From Fidelibacterota bacterium (GTDB taxonomy: Bacteria; Fidelibacterota; Marinisomatia; SCGC-AAA003-L08; TS1B11), in contig SCKI01000002.1 in NCBI GenBank assembly GCA_004124295.1, forward strand, positions 124,001 to 188,000: 64,000 bases of DNA, written 5' to 3'. Below, piece by piece: positions 24,940-33,492 of this stretch. Each line of letters starts with the position of its first letter. The first letter of the stretch is position 1. Position numbers and translations under genes: made by a program. Below the pieces are notes generated by a model. It did no database searches. It was not told where the DNA came from and saw nothing but the letters and a program-made list of their open reading frames with translations.

Positions 24940-25012
24940 AGCGGGAGACGAGACTCGAACCCGCGACCCTCAGCTTGGAAGGCTGATGCTCTACCAACTG
25001 AGCTACTCCCGC
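24940..25012 (-). tRNA. tRNA-Gly (TCC anticodon)
   Basis: The minus strand folds with acceptor GCGGGAG and CTCCCGC, D arm AGCTCAGTTGGTAGAGC, anticodon stem TCAGC with GCTGA around loop CTTCCAA (anticodon TCC), and T arm GCGGG-TTCGAGT-CTCGT. The discriminator is T. It sits five bases upstream of tRNA-Thr(GGT), so the two are very likely one transcript. Confidence 0.96.
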
Positions 25013-25013
25013 A

Positions 25014-25105
25014 GTGCCAATGGTTGGTGTGCCAACTGTTGTGTCGTCCGTCAATGCCCGTCCCGCTTCGCCTCTCGATGCCCGCCCTGATTCATCCGTC
25101 AATGC
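25014..25105 (-). repeat. Short repeats in the tRNA-Tyr to tRNA-Gly spacer
   Basis: The 126-base spacer contains two copies of an 11-base unit, GCATTGACGGA on the minus strand, at 25047-25057 and 25095-25105 (48 bases apart). It also has two copies of GTGCCAA on the plus strand (25014-25020 and 25029-25035), and a small hairpin GTTGG-CACA-CCAAC at 25023-25036. No gene or clear promoter is seen here; the repeats may be RNA-processing sites or chance. Confidence 0.4.
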
Positions 25106-25138
25106 TCGCCTCGGGGTCCCGTCCGCTGCGGCAGCCTG

Positions 25139-25221
25139 TGGGGAGAGAAGGATTCGAACCTCCGTAGACATTCGTCGGCAGATTTACAGTCTGCTGCTTT
25201 TGACCGCTCAGCCATCTCCCC
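25139..25221 (-). tRNA. tRNA-Tyr (GTA anticodon)
   Basis: This is an 83-base class II tRNA on the minus strand: acceptor GGGGAGA with TCTCCCC, D arm with GGCTGAGCGGTCAAAAGC, anticodon stem GCAGA with TCTGC around loop CTGTAAA (anticodon GTA), a long variable arm, and T arm GGAGG-TTCGAAT-CCTTC. The discriminator is A. CCA is not encoded. Confidence 0.96.
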
Positions 25222-25316
25222 GAAGCCTTAACTCCCCATCGGCTTTGAGCCCTGCCGAAGTCTACGGGCCAGAAGTCAATTTTGTTCCCGCTGTCCGAGA
25301 AATACCGTCAATCGCG

Positions 25317-25389
25317 AGCCACCAGCAGGAATCGAACCCGCGACCCTCTGATTACAAATCAGATGCTCTACCAACTGAGCTATGGTGGC
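25317..25389 (-). tRNA. tRNA-Thr (TGT anticodon)
   Basis: The minus strand folds with acceptor GCCACCA and TGGTGGC, D arm AGCTCAGTTGGTAGAGC, anticodon stem TCTGA with TCAGA around loop TTTGTAA (anticodon TGT), and T arm GCGGG-TTCGATT-CCTGC. The discriminator is T. It is the first gene of the tRNA-tuf transcript, behind a likely promoter about 35 bases upstream. The order Thr(UGU), Tyr, Gly(UCC), Thr(GGU) matches E. coli thrU-tyrU-glyT-thrT. Confidence 0.96.
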
Positions 25390-25424
25390 ATACGCCGCCA
25401 TTGGCACCCCTTTTCGAGCTGTCT

Positions 25425-25454
25425 AGTTTACGACCACTTTTTAAGGAAAATCAA
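25425..25454 (-). promoter_or_regulatory. Candidate promoter of the tRNA-tuf-rpoBC block
   Basis: On the minus strand TTGATT (25449-25454) and TAAACT (25425-25430) are spaced by 18 bases, each four of six to consensus, in an AT-rich patch of the 198-base gap between cysS and tRNA-Thr. The predicted start would be about 30 bases before the tRNA. The remainder of that gap shows nothing recognisable. Confidence 0.45.
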
Positions 25455-25587
25455 TGCTAATCATCGTCGGTTTTCTGGTCGAGGCCCGCCGCGCCCCGGA
25501 GCCCTCTGTGGTTCTCAGGTCCAATGAATAATAACGGTCGTGCCGCACATATTTCCGGCCCGGTTGGAAATTCGGGCGCCGGCGTGC

Positions 25588-26976
25588 CTAGCCGCGCTTC
25601 CAGACGGTGCCTTCGGCTCCATCCTCGAGGATAATTCCTTGCCCGGCGAGTTCGTCCCGGATGGCGTCGGCCCGAGCCCAATCGCCGGCGGATCGGGCCG
25701 CGTTGCGCTCCTTGAGAAGCGCTTCGATAGCCGCTGCGTCGCCGGCCGCCTCGTTGACAAAGATACAGCCGAGAATCTCGTCGTAGCGCCGCAGGGCCTC
25801 CAGGGCAGCCCTGGCGCCGGCAGGGCCGAGGGTCTGGCCGTCGAGCCTGCCGAACAACTCCTTGGCCCAGCCAAATATGGCCCCCAGCGCCCCGGCGATG
25901 TTCAGATCGTTATCCAGGGCCGCCCGCAGCTCGGCATCCGGTGCGGGAACCTCTTCGCCGCCGGCGCCATCACTGGCCTGTTCCAGCCGCCGGGCCAGCT
26001 CCCGCAGCCGGTTCAGCGCCTTCTGCGATTCCGCTACCTTGGCAAAGGTGAAATTGAGCTGCTGGCGGTAGTGGGTCGTCAGCAACGTATAGCGCACGGC
26101 CGCCGCGGAATAGCCCCGGTCGAGGATATCGGCCAGGGTGTAGAAATTGCCCCGCGACTTGCTCATTTTCTCCCCGTCCACGATAAGATGTTCGCTGTGC
26201 AGCCAGGTTTCGACGAACGGTGTCCCGAAAAGGCAGCGGCTCTGGGCGATTTCGTTCTCATGGTGCGGAAAGATGTTGTCCACGCCGCCACAGTGGATGT
26301 CGAAGTGCGGCCCAAGGAAATGGGTCGACATGATACTGCACTCCATGTGCCAGCCCGGCCGTCCCGGCCCCCAGGGCGACGGCCACTGGTAGGGACCGTC
26401 ACTCGGTTTGTGGGCCTTCCAGAGGGCGAAGTCGGCGGCCTGGTCCTTGCCGTAATCGTCCTCGGCCGTCCGCTCGCCGGCGCGCTGCTGGTCCGGCTGC
26501 AGGTTCACCAGTTGGCCGTAGCCGTCGAATGACGAAATATCGAAGAACACCGAGCCGTCCGGGGTGGCGTAGGCGTGGCCCTTCTGCACCAGGGTTTCGA
26601 TGCCCGCGGCCATCTCGGCCACAAATTCGGTGGCCCGGGGCAGGTGCTGGGCCGGCAGGATGTTGAGGGTCGCCAGGTCGGCGATAAAGGATTCGGTGTA
26701 GTGCCCGGTCAGTTCCTGCAGGTCCCGGTCCTCCCGGATGGCCCGCTCAATGGTCTTGTCATCCACATCGGTAATGTTCATTACATGCAGCACCTTGTAA
26801 CCGGCGTAGGTCAGGTAGCGGCGCAACAGGTCCTCGAAAATGAAGGTGCGCATGTTGCCGATGTGCGCGGTATCGTAAACCGTGGGGCCGCAGGTGTAGA
26901 GCTTCACCTGGCCTGCTTCCAGGGGCCGAAAGGGGCTCTTTTTGCGGGTCAGTGTGTTGAACAGCTCCAGGCTCAT
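25588..26976 (-). CDS. cysS: Cysteinyl-tRNA synthetase
   Basis: CysRS charges tRNA-Cys in the cytosol. The 462-residue class I enzyme has the zinc ligand Cys29 in LYTCGPTVYD, the HIGN motif at residues 38-41, the zinc-binding GWHMECSIMS and FDIHCGGVDNIFPHHENE region near residues 209-241, and KMSKS at residues 270-274. The anticodon-binding helical domain follows. Length is standard. Its ATG overlaps the ddl stop by four bases, so ddl and cysS are coupled. Confidence 0.98.
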   Translation of the reverse strand: MSLELFNTLTRKKSPFRPLEAGQVKLYTCGPTVYDTAHIGNMRTFIFEDLLRRYLTYAGYKVLHVMNITDVDDKTIERAIREDRDLQELTGHYTESFIADLATLNILPAQHLPRATEFVAEMAAGIETLVQKGHAYATPDGSVFFDISSFDGYGQLVNLQPDQQRAGERTAEDDYGKDQAADFALWKAHKPSDGPYQWPSPWGPGRPGWHMECSIMSTHFLGPHFDIHCGGVDNIFPHHENEIAQSRCLFGTPFVETWLHSEHLIVDGEKMSKSRGNFYTLADILDRGYSAAAVRYTLLTTHYRQQLNFTFAKVAESQKALNRLRELARRLEQASDGAGGEEVPAPDAELRAALDNDLNIAGALGAIFGWAKELFGRLDGQTLGPAGARAALEALRRYDEILGCIFVNEAAGDAAAIEALLKERNAARSAGDWARADAIRDELAGQGIILEDGAEGTVWKRG

Positions 26977-27950
26977 GCGGTCACATTCCGGCGGGACCAG
27001 GCCATGCGCACCAGCATGTCAACCAGTTCGGGGAATGCGATGCCGGCGGCCTGGGCCGCCATGGGGGTCAGGCTATGGGCGGTCATCCCCGGCAGGGTGT
27101 TCAGCTCCAGGCAGCGGAAAGTCCCCCGGGGTGTGAGACGGAAGTCGATGCGGCTGTAGTGGCGGCAACCGAGGGCGCGGTAGAGGCGGACGGCATCTTC
27201 CTGCAGCGCCAGGGTGGTCTGCTGCGGCAGGTCGGCAGGGACGACGTACGAGCTCAGGCCGTCCCGGTACTTGCTGTCGTAATCGTAAAAGTCGCTCAAC
27301 GGAATGATCTCCACCACCGGCAAGGCCCGGCCGTCCAGCACGGTAACGGTCAATTCCCGTCCGGGGATGTATACCTCCACCAGCAAGCGGCTGCCGAACG
27401 CCCGGGCCAGCAGCAGGGCCGCGTCCAGCCGCCCCTGCGAGTGGGCGATACTGACCCCCACCGTGCTGCCCTCGTGGTTGGGTTTGACCACCAGGGGAAA
27501 GCCGTGGATTTCGCTGAAGTCGGTGAGCAAGGGCAAGCCCTGGGAAGTGGCCGGAGCGCCGGGAGGCAGGTCCAGCACGAGCCAGTCCGGCGTCGCAATG
27601 CCGGCCTCATCCATGATCCGCTTCGAGGCGTGCTTATCCATGGCCAGCCGGGAAGCCTTCGCGCCCGAGCCGGTGAACGTCAGGCCGGCTTTTTCCAGGG
27701 CCGCCTGAACCGTGCCGTCTTCCCCATCGCCGCCGTGCAGACCGATGAACACCATGTCACAGCCGGCCAGCGCCGCCACCGCCTGGGCCGGGTCTCCTTC
27801 GTAGTAGACCGCCTGCACATCATATCCGAGCGATTCCAGGGCAGCCATGATCCGGCGGCCGCTCTCCAGCGAAACCTCGCTTTCCGAATTGATGCCCCCC
27901 AACAGAACCGTCACGCTGCGGGGCACGGCGGCTGATTTGCGCTCAGGCAA
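26973..27950 (-). CDS. ddl: D-alanine--D-alanine ligase
   Basis: Ddl joins two D-Ala residues for the peptidoglycan pentapeptide. The product has VTVLLGGINSESEVSLESGR at its N terminus, IGLHGGDGEDGTVQAALEKA, the ATP-grasp lysine segment VVKPNHEGSTVGVS, and the metal-binding RCLELNTLPGMTAHSLTP near the C terminus. The start is unsure: TTG at 27950 has GGAGG at six bases and overlaps gmhB (325 residues), while GTG at 27926 lacks a good site but gives a more typical N terminus. The frame is open further upstream inside gmhB, but that part is not conserved. Confidence 0.93.
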   Translation of the reverse strand: MPERKSAAVPRSVTVLLGGINSESEVSLESGRRIMAALESLGYDVQAVYYEGDPAQAVAALAGCDMVFIGLHGGDGEDGTVQAALEKAGLTFTGSGAKASRLAMDKHASKRIMDEAGIATPDWLVLDLPPGAPATSQGLPLLTDFSEIHGFPLVVKPNHEGSTVGVSIAHSQGRLDAALLLARAFGSRLLVEVYIPGRELTVTVLDGRALPVVEIIPLSDFYDYDSKYRDGLSSYVVPADLPQQTTLALQEDAVRLYRALGCRHYSRIDFRLTPRGTFRCLELNTLPGMTAHSLTPMAAQAAGIAFPELVDMLVRMAWSRRNVTA

Positions 27951-28464
27951 GCTGCGCCTCCAGGTCCGCAACGGTCTCCAGAACAAGGACGTCCGGCCCC
28001 AGCTGGGACCGTGTCTGCCGGCCCTTGCCGGTCAGCACCAGCGCAAATTCGACTCCGGCGGCAGCGGCGGCCCCGGCATCGGCGGGAGAATCGCCGACCA
28101 TCAGGGCTTCGGCGGCCGGCAGTCCGGCCCTGTCCAGCGCCTCCTGCAGAAGGGCCGGGAGCGGTTTCCGGCAGGGGCAATGATCATCGGGATGGTGGGG
28201 ACAAAGGTGCCAGCTCAACGGAACGCCCCAAGCCTGCGCCAGGCGGCTGTGCAGCCGGTCCACTTCGTCCCGGGTCCAGAAGCCGCGCCCGATGCCGCTC
28301 TGATTGGTGGCCACCGCCAGCCGGTAGCCCTGCTCCTGCAGCCGCTGCAGCAGCGGCCCGGCAAAGGGGTAGCTGCGCACGCGGGTCAGGTCCCGGTGGT
28401 AGTCTGCCGCCTCATAGGTCAGGGTGCCGTCCCGGTCAAAGATGACCATGCGCCGGGCCGTCAC
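27943..28464 (-). CDS. gmhB: D-glycero-D-manno-heptose 1,7-bisphosphate phosphatase-type HAD protein
   Basis: GmhB removes the 7-phosphate from heptose bisphosphate on the way to LPS-core ADP-heptose. The 173-residue HAD-IIIA protein has the nucleophile and acid/base pair Asp10 and Asp12 in FDRDGT, TNQSGIGRGF, the cysteine/histidine zinc cluster CPHHPDDHCPCRKP at about residues 88-101, and the VGDSPADAGAA motif. The zinc cluster separates it from general HADs, though a HisB-N-like histidinol phosphatase cannot be fully excluded. It lies between a flippase-like gene and ddl with overlaps on both sides. Confidence 0.88.
   Translation of the reverse strand: MTARRMVIFDRDGTLTYEAADYHRDLTRVRSYPFAGPLLQRLQEQGYRLAVATNQSGIGRGFWTRDEVDRLHSRLAQAWGVPLSWHLCPHHPDDHCPCRKPLPALLQEALDRAGLPAAEALMVGDSPADAGAAAAAGVEFALVLTGKGRQTRSQLGPDVLVLETVADLEAQLA
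27957..27961 (-). promoter_or_regulatory. Shine-Dalgarno inside the end of gmhB for ddl
   Basis: GGAGG on the minus strand lies six bases before the in-frame TTG at 27948-27950, near the 3' end of gmhB. It is the reason for preferring the TTG start of ddl over the later GTG. Confidence 0.45.
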
Positions 28465-29411
28465 GATTCCTCACCTGCGGTAGGTTTCTGCTGCATCACA
28501 GCCCGCAATTTAATATGGGACTTGAGGAAAAAAATGGCGCCCAGCACCGTGTAAGGTACAAAGCCGATGGCATGCAGGACGACAGCGGCGGCCTGGGCAT
28601 CGCCGGCGGAGTGGCCCAGCACCGTATGCAGCATGAAGATCACCGCCGCATGGTAGGTGCCGACAAATCCGGGCGCCGCGGGAATGGCGATGACCAGCGT
28701 GGTGACCACCAGCAATGAGTAGGTCTGCCCCCAAGTCAGGTTCAGGCCCATGGCAGCCTGGCCGAAATGCAGGCTGAAGTAGTAACAGGTCCACAGGGCC
28801 ACCGTGGTCAGGACGATGGGAGGCAGGCTGCGGCCGCTGCGCAGGCTGGAGAAACCGCTACGCATATTCCCGGCCAGCCGCTGCAACCGGACCGGGGCCC
28901 AGGAGACATCATCCTTCCGGCCCAGCCACCAGATCAGGGCAGGCGGGATCATGGCCATCACGATGCCCAGACGGGTAATCGTCCGCAGTTCGGGCGGCAC
29001 GAAGGCCACCAGCGGCAGCAACACGACCAGCGGCAGAAAGCTGGCCATGTCGATCATCCGGTCCAGCAGCACGGTGCCCAGCACCTTGGAGACGGGCAGG
29101 TTCATCTGCCGGGCGAGGAAATAGGCCCGCAACATCTCGCCCATGCGCACCGGCAGTACGTTGTTGCCGAAATAGCCCACTACTGTCGCCTCGCTGGTGA
29201 CGCGCAGGGGCACGTCCGCCATGGGGCGTAAAAACAGCCTCCAGCGTGTCCCCCGGATCGGCACGGCCAGCAACAACACAGCCGCGGACAGGGCTATCAA
29301 CCAGGGATTTCCGGCCAGCAGCGCCGCCCCGAAGGCGCTCCAGTCGGTGTCGCGGAAGGCCCACCACAGGGCCACCACGCTGATCGCCAGGCCAAGCAGG
29401 AACCGCGGCAC
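28461..29411 (-). CDS. Lysylphosphatidylglycerol synthase TM-region (YbhN/AglD-like) membrane protein
   Basis: The 316-residue protein is almost entirely hydrophobic, with about seven or eight membrane helices. It carries family features near residues 76-95 (VVGYFGNNVLPVRMGEMLRA) and the late IPAAPGFVGTYHAAVIFML segment. This fold is the membrane half of MprF and also occurs alone as proteins linked to lipid or glycan transport. The catalytic aminoacyl-transfer domain is absent, so lysyl-PG synthesis is not implied. Translation begins at GTG, three bases after the LolA-like gene, and the end overlaps gmhB by four bases. A role in envelope lipid handling is inference. Confidence 0.8.
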   Translation of the reverse strand: MPRFLLGLAISVVALWWAFRDTDWSAFGAALLAGNPWLIALSAAVLLLAVPIRGTRWRLFLRPMADVPLRVTSEATVVGYFGNNVLPVRMGEMLRAYFLARQMNLPVSKVLGTVLLDRMIDMASFLPLVVLLPLVAFVPPELRTITRLGIVMAMIPPALIWWLGRKDDVSWAPVRLQRLAGNMRSGFSSLRSGRSLPPIVLTTVALWTCYYFSLHFGQAAMGLNLTWGQTYSLLVVTTLVIAIPAAPGFVGTYHAAVIFMLHTVLGHSAGDAQAAAVVLHAIGFVPYTVLGAIFFLKSHIKLRAVMQQKPTAGEES

Positions 29412-29414
29412 CGC

Positions 29415-30011
29415 TTACCTCAGGTCCAAGCGCTTGCCGGGCAGGTCCTCCAGCCGGACCCACTGCTCCCTGGTCCGGGATAGCCAGGGCCGCCGGGGCT
29501 GGAGATCAATGCTGTGACGCCAGCCGTTGGCCTCTCTGATCCGCACCTGCCGGATAGCGCCGCTGTCATCATCGAGCAGCAGATCGCCGGCCCACAGGTC
29601 CCCGCTGTGGCTGATCGCCAGACGCTGCCCCCGCCCCTCCCGGGTCAGCCGGCCGACCACCACATCCTCCGGCGGATCACCGGCCAGCAGACGCAGCCAG
29701 ATAAGCAGCTCCTCCATGCGCAGGGAATCGATGACGGTCTGCCGTGTGTTGCGGTCATGCAGGTAGAGGCTGCTGCCGTCGCTGCCGTAGACCTTGTCGA
29801 ACATATCCAGGCGGAAGACAGCCGCGGCGGCCACATACAGGGTGCCGCTGGTCGCCTGCTGGAAATCGTCGGCGCTGATGCTGTAGTGGTAGGCCAGCAG
29901 GAACGGCGCGCTGTCGAGCATCCGCCGGGTCAGGCTGTCCAAGGCGTTGGCTTCCTGCCCCGCCGCGCCCGCATGCAGCAGCAGCAACAGTGCGATGGCC
30001 GGTCGCCTCAA
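29415..30011 (-). CDS. LolA-like outer-membrane lipoprotein carrier
   Basis: The 198-residue product has a signal peptide (about residues 1-18, with a Leu run and AGAAGQ). The region FLLAYHYSISADDFQQATSG then GTLYVAAAAVFRLDMFDKVY resembles the LolA start, where a bound lipoprotein would sit in a half-barrel. It then reads DGSSLYLHDRNTRQTVIDSL, also LolA-like. LolA ferries lipoproteins across the periplasm. The start is TTG without a clear ribosome-binding site, 61 bases after ftsK. Assignment rests on pattern only, so a related LolA-fold protein is possible. Confidence 0.65.
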   Translation of the reverse strand: MRRPAIALLLLLHAGAAGQEANALDSLTRRMLDSAPFLLAYHYSISADDFQQATSGTLYVAAAAVFRLDMFDKVYGSDGSSLYLHDRNTRQTVIDSLRMEELLIWLRLLAGDPPEDVVVGRLTREGRGQRLAISHSGDLWAGDLLLDDDSGAIRQVRIREANGWRHSIDLQPRRPWLSRTREQWVRLEDLPGKRLDLR

Positions 30012-30072
30012 CGGACCGCATCCCCGCCGGGCCCGAACCGCTCCCGGCCCGCATAAATCTGGCCAACGATCA

Positions 30073-32334
30073 TCAGGCTATGCCGCCGGGACCCAGACTG
30101 TCGAGGAAACTTTCGTCCACCAGCACCTCCCGGGCCTTGGAACCGCTGTAGCCGGAGATGACCCCCGCCGTCTCCAGTTCGTCGATCAGCCGGCCGGCCC
30201 GGCTGTAGCCGATGCGGAAGCGCCGTTGCAGCATCGAGACCGACGCCTGCCGGTTGGAGATCACCAGCCGCACCGCATCCCGAAAGAGTTCGTCGCGCTG
30301 GCCGGCAATGTCGATCTGCCCCTCCCGGTCACGGCCCGGGTCCTCCGGGAGGAATACCTCCTCCGGGGGCTTGGGCTGGCTGCGGATGTGGTCCAGGATA
30401 TCGAGGGTCTCATCCAGGGAGATATAGGCGGCGTGGAGCCTGGGAGGCTCGGAGCCGCCGGGGGGCAGGAACAGCAGGTCCCCACGGCCCAGCAGCTTCT
30501 CGGCGCCCATCTGGTCGAGAATGGTGCGCGAGTCGACCTTGGAGGCGACCTGGAAAGCGATGCGGGCCGGGAAATTGGCCTTGATGAGGCCGGTGATAAC
30601 GTCCACCGATGGCCGCTGGGTGGCGATGACCATGTGGATGCCGACCGCCCGGGACATCTGCGCCAGGCGGGTTATGGGCTCCTCCACCTCCTTCCGGGAG
30701 GTCATCATCAGATCGGCCAGCTCATCCACGATGACCACGATATAGGGCACCTTTTCGAGCGCTTTGTCCCGGTCGGCCTTGGCCCAGTACTCCTCGATAT
30801 GCCGCACACCCACTGCGGTGAACAGCGTGTAGCGCCGGTCCATCTCGCGCAGCACCGCATGCAGCGCCGCCACGGCATTTTTGGAGGTCGTGATGACATA
30901 CTCCTCCAGGCCGGGCGTCCTGATCAGGTGATAGCCCTCCAGCGCCTTGTAGGCCGACAGTTCCAGTTTCTTCGGATCAATGAGCACAAACTTCAACTCG
31001 TCCGGTCTGGCCCGGTAGAGCAGCGAGGTGATAATGGTGTTGATGGCCACCGATTTCCCGGAACCGGTGGTGCCGGCGATGAGCAGGTGGGGCAAGCTGG
31101 CCAGGTCGAAACAGTAGGCCTCACCGGTGGTGGTCTTCCCCAGGGCCACCGTCAGCAGTGAGCGGGAGCCGGTGTAAGCCTTGGAGGTGATGATGCTGCG
31201 CAGGTAGACCGTCTCCGGGCGGAGATTGGGTATTTCCACCCCGATGTGCTTGGTGCCGGAGATCGGGGCGATGACCCTGATCCGCTCGGCGCTCATGATC
31301 CGGGCCAGATCGTCGGCCAGCACGGTGAACTTGTTCACCCGGACCCCTTCGCCGGGCTCCACTTCGAACAGGGTGATGATGGGACCGGGCGAAATGCGCA
31401 CCACCTTGCCCTGCACTTTGAAAGTGGCCAAGGCCCGTTCCAGCTCATCGGCGGTCGCCAGCAGATCGTCCCGGGATTGGCTCTCGCCGCTGTCCGGCGG
31501 CTCCTGCAGGAGGTCGATGGGGGGAAATTTGTAGCCCCGCCCAACCCCTTTCCGGGGCGAGCGCCGGGGGGCGGGCGATTCAATTTCAACCTCGGCAGAG
31601 TCCCCTGAACCATCGGAGGCAGACCCGCCATCCCTGTCGGACCGGTCCGGGAACGGCAGGCCCCCTTTGCGTTTGCCGGTGGAGGTTGAGGCGGTCCCGC
31701 CTTTCCGGGCGGCGGTCCGGCCTGTATAGGCCCGGGGCTTGATCTCCGTGCTTTCGCGCCGGCGCTTATCGCGCCAGTCGGCCAGCTCCACCTCGGTGCG
31801 CCGCAGGCGCTGCTCCAGGAAGGCGCGGACTTCCCAGCGCAGGTAGCCGCTCACCACCAGAAAATAGCCGGCCAACAACAGCACAGTCGCGCCGATGGTG
31901 CCCAGGAAATCGTGCAGGACCTTGGCGCCGGTGCCCCCCACCAGCCCGGCGGCGGTAAAATCGGCCTGGCCGGTCACCACCTGGGCGGCTTGGGGCAACC
32001 CCACGGCAATGGAGGTCAGCAGCGCCAGCAGCAGGCCGTACCAGGTGAGCCGCCAGATGGGACCGTGCTCCCGGCGCAGCAACAGCCAGACACCCCAGAC
32101 TGCCCCCAAAATCGGGAACACCAGGGCCACGTAGCCCAAGGTGAACTTGATCAGATAGTGGGAAAGATAGACCCCCAGAATCCCCATCAGGTTGCGGATG
32201 GCCACCCCCTCGGAGATGGTGGGCTCTTCCATGGGATTGTAGGTCAGCAGGCTGAGCAGGGCGAACAGGGAGATCGCCAGCAGCAGCACGGCAAAGACCT
32301 CCACCCGCCGGTCGCCGGCGCCGTAGCGGCTCAT
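30073..32334 (-). CDS. ftsK: DNA translocase FtsK/SpoIIIE
   Basis: FtsK pumps chromosome DNA through the closing septum and activates XerCD at dif. The 753-residue protein has four or five membrane helices within residues 11-165, a basic low-complexity linker (about 180-265), the alpha/beta motor with Walker A GTTGSGKS at 421-428 and Walker B VVIVDELADL near 533-542, and a C-terminal gamma winged helix with QRRFRIGYSRAGRLIDELE. The gamma domain recognises KOPS-type DNA in known homologues. The linker is shorter than in E. coli. gcvT lies 45 bases upstream. Confidence 0.97.
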   Translation of the reverse strand: MSRYGAGDRRVEVFAVLLLAISLFALLSLLTYNPMEEPTISEGVAIRNLMGILGVYLSHYLIKFTLGYVALVFPILGAVWGVWLLLRREHGPIWRLTWYGLLLALLTSIAVGLPQAAQVVTGQADFTAAGLVGGTGAKVLHDFLGTIGATVLLLAGYFLVVSGYLRWEVRAFLEQRLRRTEVELADWRDKRRRESTEIKPRAYTGRTAARKGGTASTSTGKRKGGLPFPDRSDRDGGSASDGSGDSAEVEIESPAPRRSPRKGVGRGYKFPPIDLLQEPPDSGESQSRDDLLATADELERALATFKVQGKVVRISPGPIITLFEVEPGEGVRVNKFTVLADDLARIMSAERIRVIAPISGTKHIGVEIPNLRPETVYLRSIITSKAYTGSRSLLTVALGKTTTGEAYCFDLASLPHLLIAGTTGSGKSVAINTIITSLLYRARPDELKFVLIDPKKLELSAYKALEGYHLIRTPGLEEYVITTSKNAVAALHAVLREMDRRYTLFTAVGVRHIEEYWAKADRDKALEKVPYIVVIVDELADLMMTSRKEVEEPITRLAQMSRAVGIHMVIATQRPSVDVITGLIKANFPARIAFQVASKVDSRTILDQMGAEKLLGRGDLLFLPPGGSEPPRLHAAYISLDETLDILDHIRSQPKPPEEVFLPEDPGRDREGQIDIAGQRDELFRDAVRLVISNRQASVSMLQRRFRIGYSRAGRLIDELETAGVISGYSGSKAREVLVDESFLDSLGPGGIA

Positions 32335-32379
32335 GGCCGTCCTCCTGAAAGGGGCGCTATGCCGGGCCGTGCCACGCTG

Positions 32380-33480
32380 CTAGTCCATCAGGCTGGTGCC
32401 GCTGACGAAGGGGGGCTTGACCACCCGGGCGGCAGCCCTGCGGCCCCTGATTTCCACGGCCAGCTCGGTTCCGGTTTTCGTGAATCCCCGGGCCACATAA
32501 CCCAGGGCAATGCCCTGCTTCAGGGTCAGCGACTGGGTGCCGCTGGTGACGGTCCCGACCGGCTCGCCCGCAGCCAGAATGGGGTACCCGGGCCTGGGGA
32601 CGGCGCGCTCCTCCAGCACCAGGCAGACCAGCCTGCGGTCCGGCCCGGCTGCCTTGACGGCGGCGATGGCCTGCGAGCCGATGAAGGGACCCTTGTCGAG
32701 CTTGGTGATCCAGCCCAGGCCAGCCTCAATGGGGTTGGTATCGACCGATATGTCGTTGCCATAGAGGCAATATTTCATCTCCAGGCGCAGGGTATCGCGG
32801 GCCCCCAGGCCGGCCGGCCTGATACCAAATTCGGTCCCGGCCCGGAGCAGGTCGTCCCACACATCCGGGGCCGCATCCGGGCTGGTGTAGATCTCGAAAC
32901 CGAGTTCGCCGGTGTACCCGGTGCGGCTGATGATGGCCGGCGCGCCTCCGGCCGAAGTTTCGCTGAAATGGTAGAATTCCAGGCCGGCCAGCTGCTCCCC
33001 GAAGGCCGCCTCCAGCACCTTCCGGCTGTGGGGCCCCTGGACGGCGATGAGGGCCGTGCTGTCCGAGATGTCCTGCAGGGTAACATCCGCGCCCGCGTGG
33101 GCCCTGAGCCAGTCGAAATCGCCGGCGATGTTGGCGGCATTCACCACCAGCATGTAGCCGTTTTCCCGGCGGTAAATCAGCAGGTCGTCCAGCAGGCCGC
33201 CATCGGGACGGCAGATGGCCGAATACTGGGCCTGGCCCACCTGCAGCGCCGCCACATCGTTCACCGCCAGCGACTGCAGGAAACTCTCCGCGCCGGCCCC
33301 GCTGACGGCAAACTCGCCCATGTGGGAGATATCGAACAGTCCCGCCGCCGTGCGCACCGCCTTATGCTCGGCCATGATGCCGTCGTACTGCAGCGGCATT
33401 TCGAAACCGGCGAAAGGGGTCAGTTTGGCGCCCAGGGCCAGGTGCCTGTCATGCAGCGGGGTGCGCTTAAGCTGGGTCAT
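32380..33480 (-). CDS. gcvT: Glycine cleavage system T protein (aminomethyltransferase)
   Basis: GcvT transfers the methylene group from the lipoyl H protein to tetrahydrofolate, releasing ammonia. The 366-residue product shows LKRTPLHDRHLALGAKLTPF at the N terminus, FDISHMGEFAVSGAGAESFL near residue 48, and SRTGYTGELGFEIYTS near residue 180, all typical. The C terminus has the beta-barrel with GTVTSGTQSLTLKQGIALGY. Length is standard. GGGAGG precedes the ATG at seven bases and overlaps the end of ruvA. No other gcv gene and no glycine riboswitch is visible beside it. Confidence 0.97.
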   Translation of the reverse strand: MTQLKRTPLHDRHLALGAKLTPFAGFEMPLQYDGIMAEHKAVRTAAGLFDISHMGEFAVSGAGAESFLQSLAVNDVAALQVGQAQYSAICRPDGGLLDDLLIYRRENGYMLVVNAANIAGDFDWLRAHAGADVTLQDISDSTALIAVQGPHSRKVLEAAFGEQLAGLEFYHFSETSAGGAPAIISRTGYTGELGFEIYTSPDAAPDVWDDLLRAGTEFGIRPAGLGARDTLRLEMKYCLYGNDISVDTNPIEAGLGWITKLDKGPFIGSQAIAAVKAAGPDRRLVCLVLEERAVPRPGYPILAAGEPVGTVTSGTQSLTLKQGIALGYVARGFTKTGTELAVEIRGRRAAARVVKPPFVSGTSLMD

Positions 33481-33492
33481 GCCTGGGCCTCC

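Noticed and set aside
32335-33492. Glycine riboswitch near gcvT
   Set aside because: Only 12 bases separate ruvA and gcvT upstream, too short for a riboswitch, and no tandem aptamer pattern was seen.
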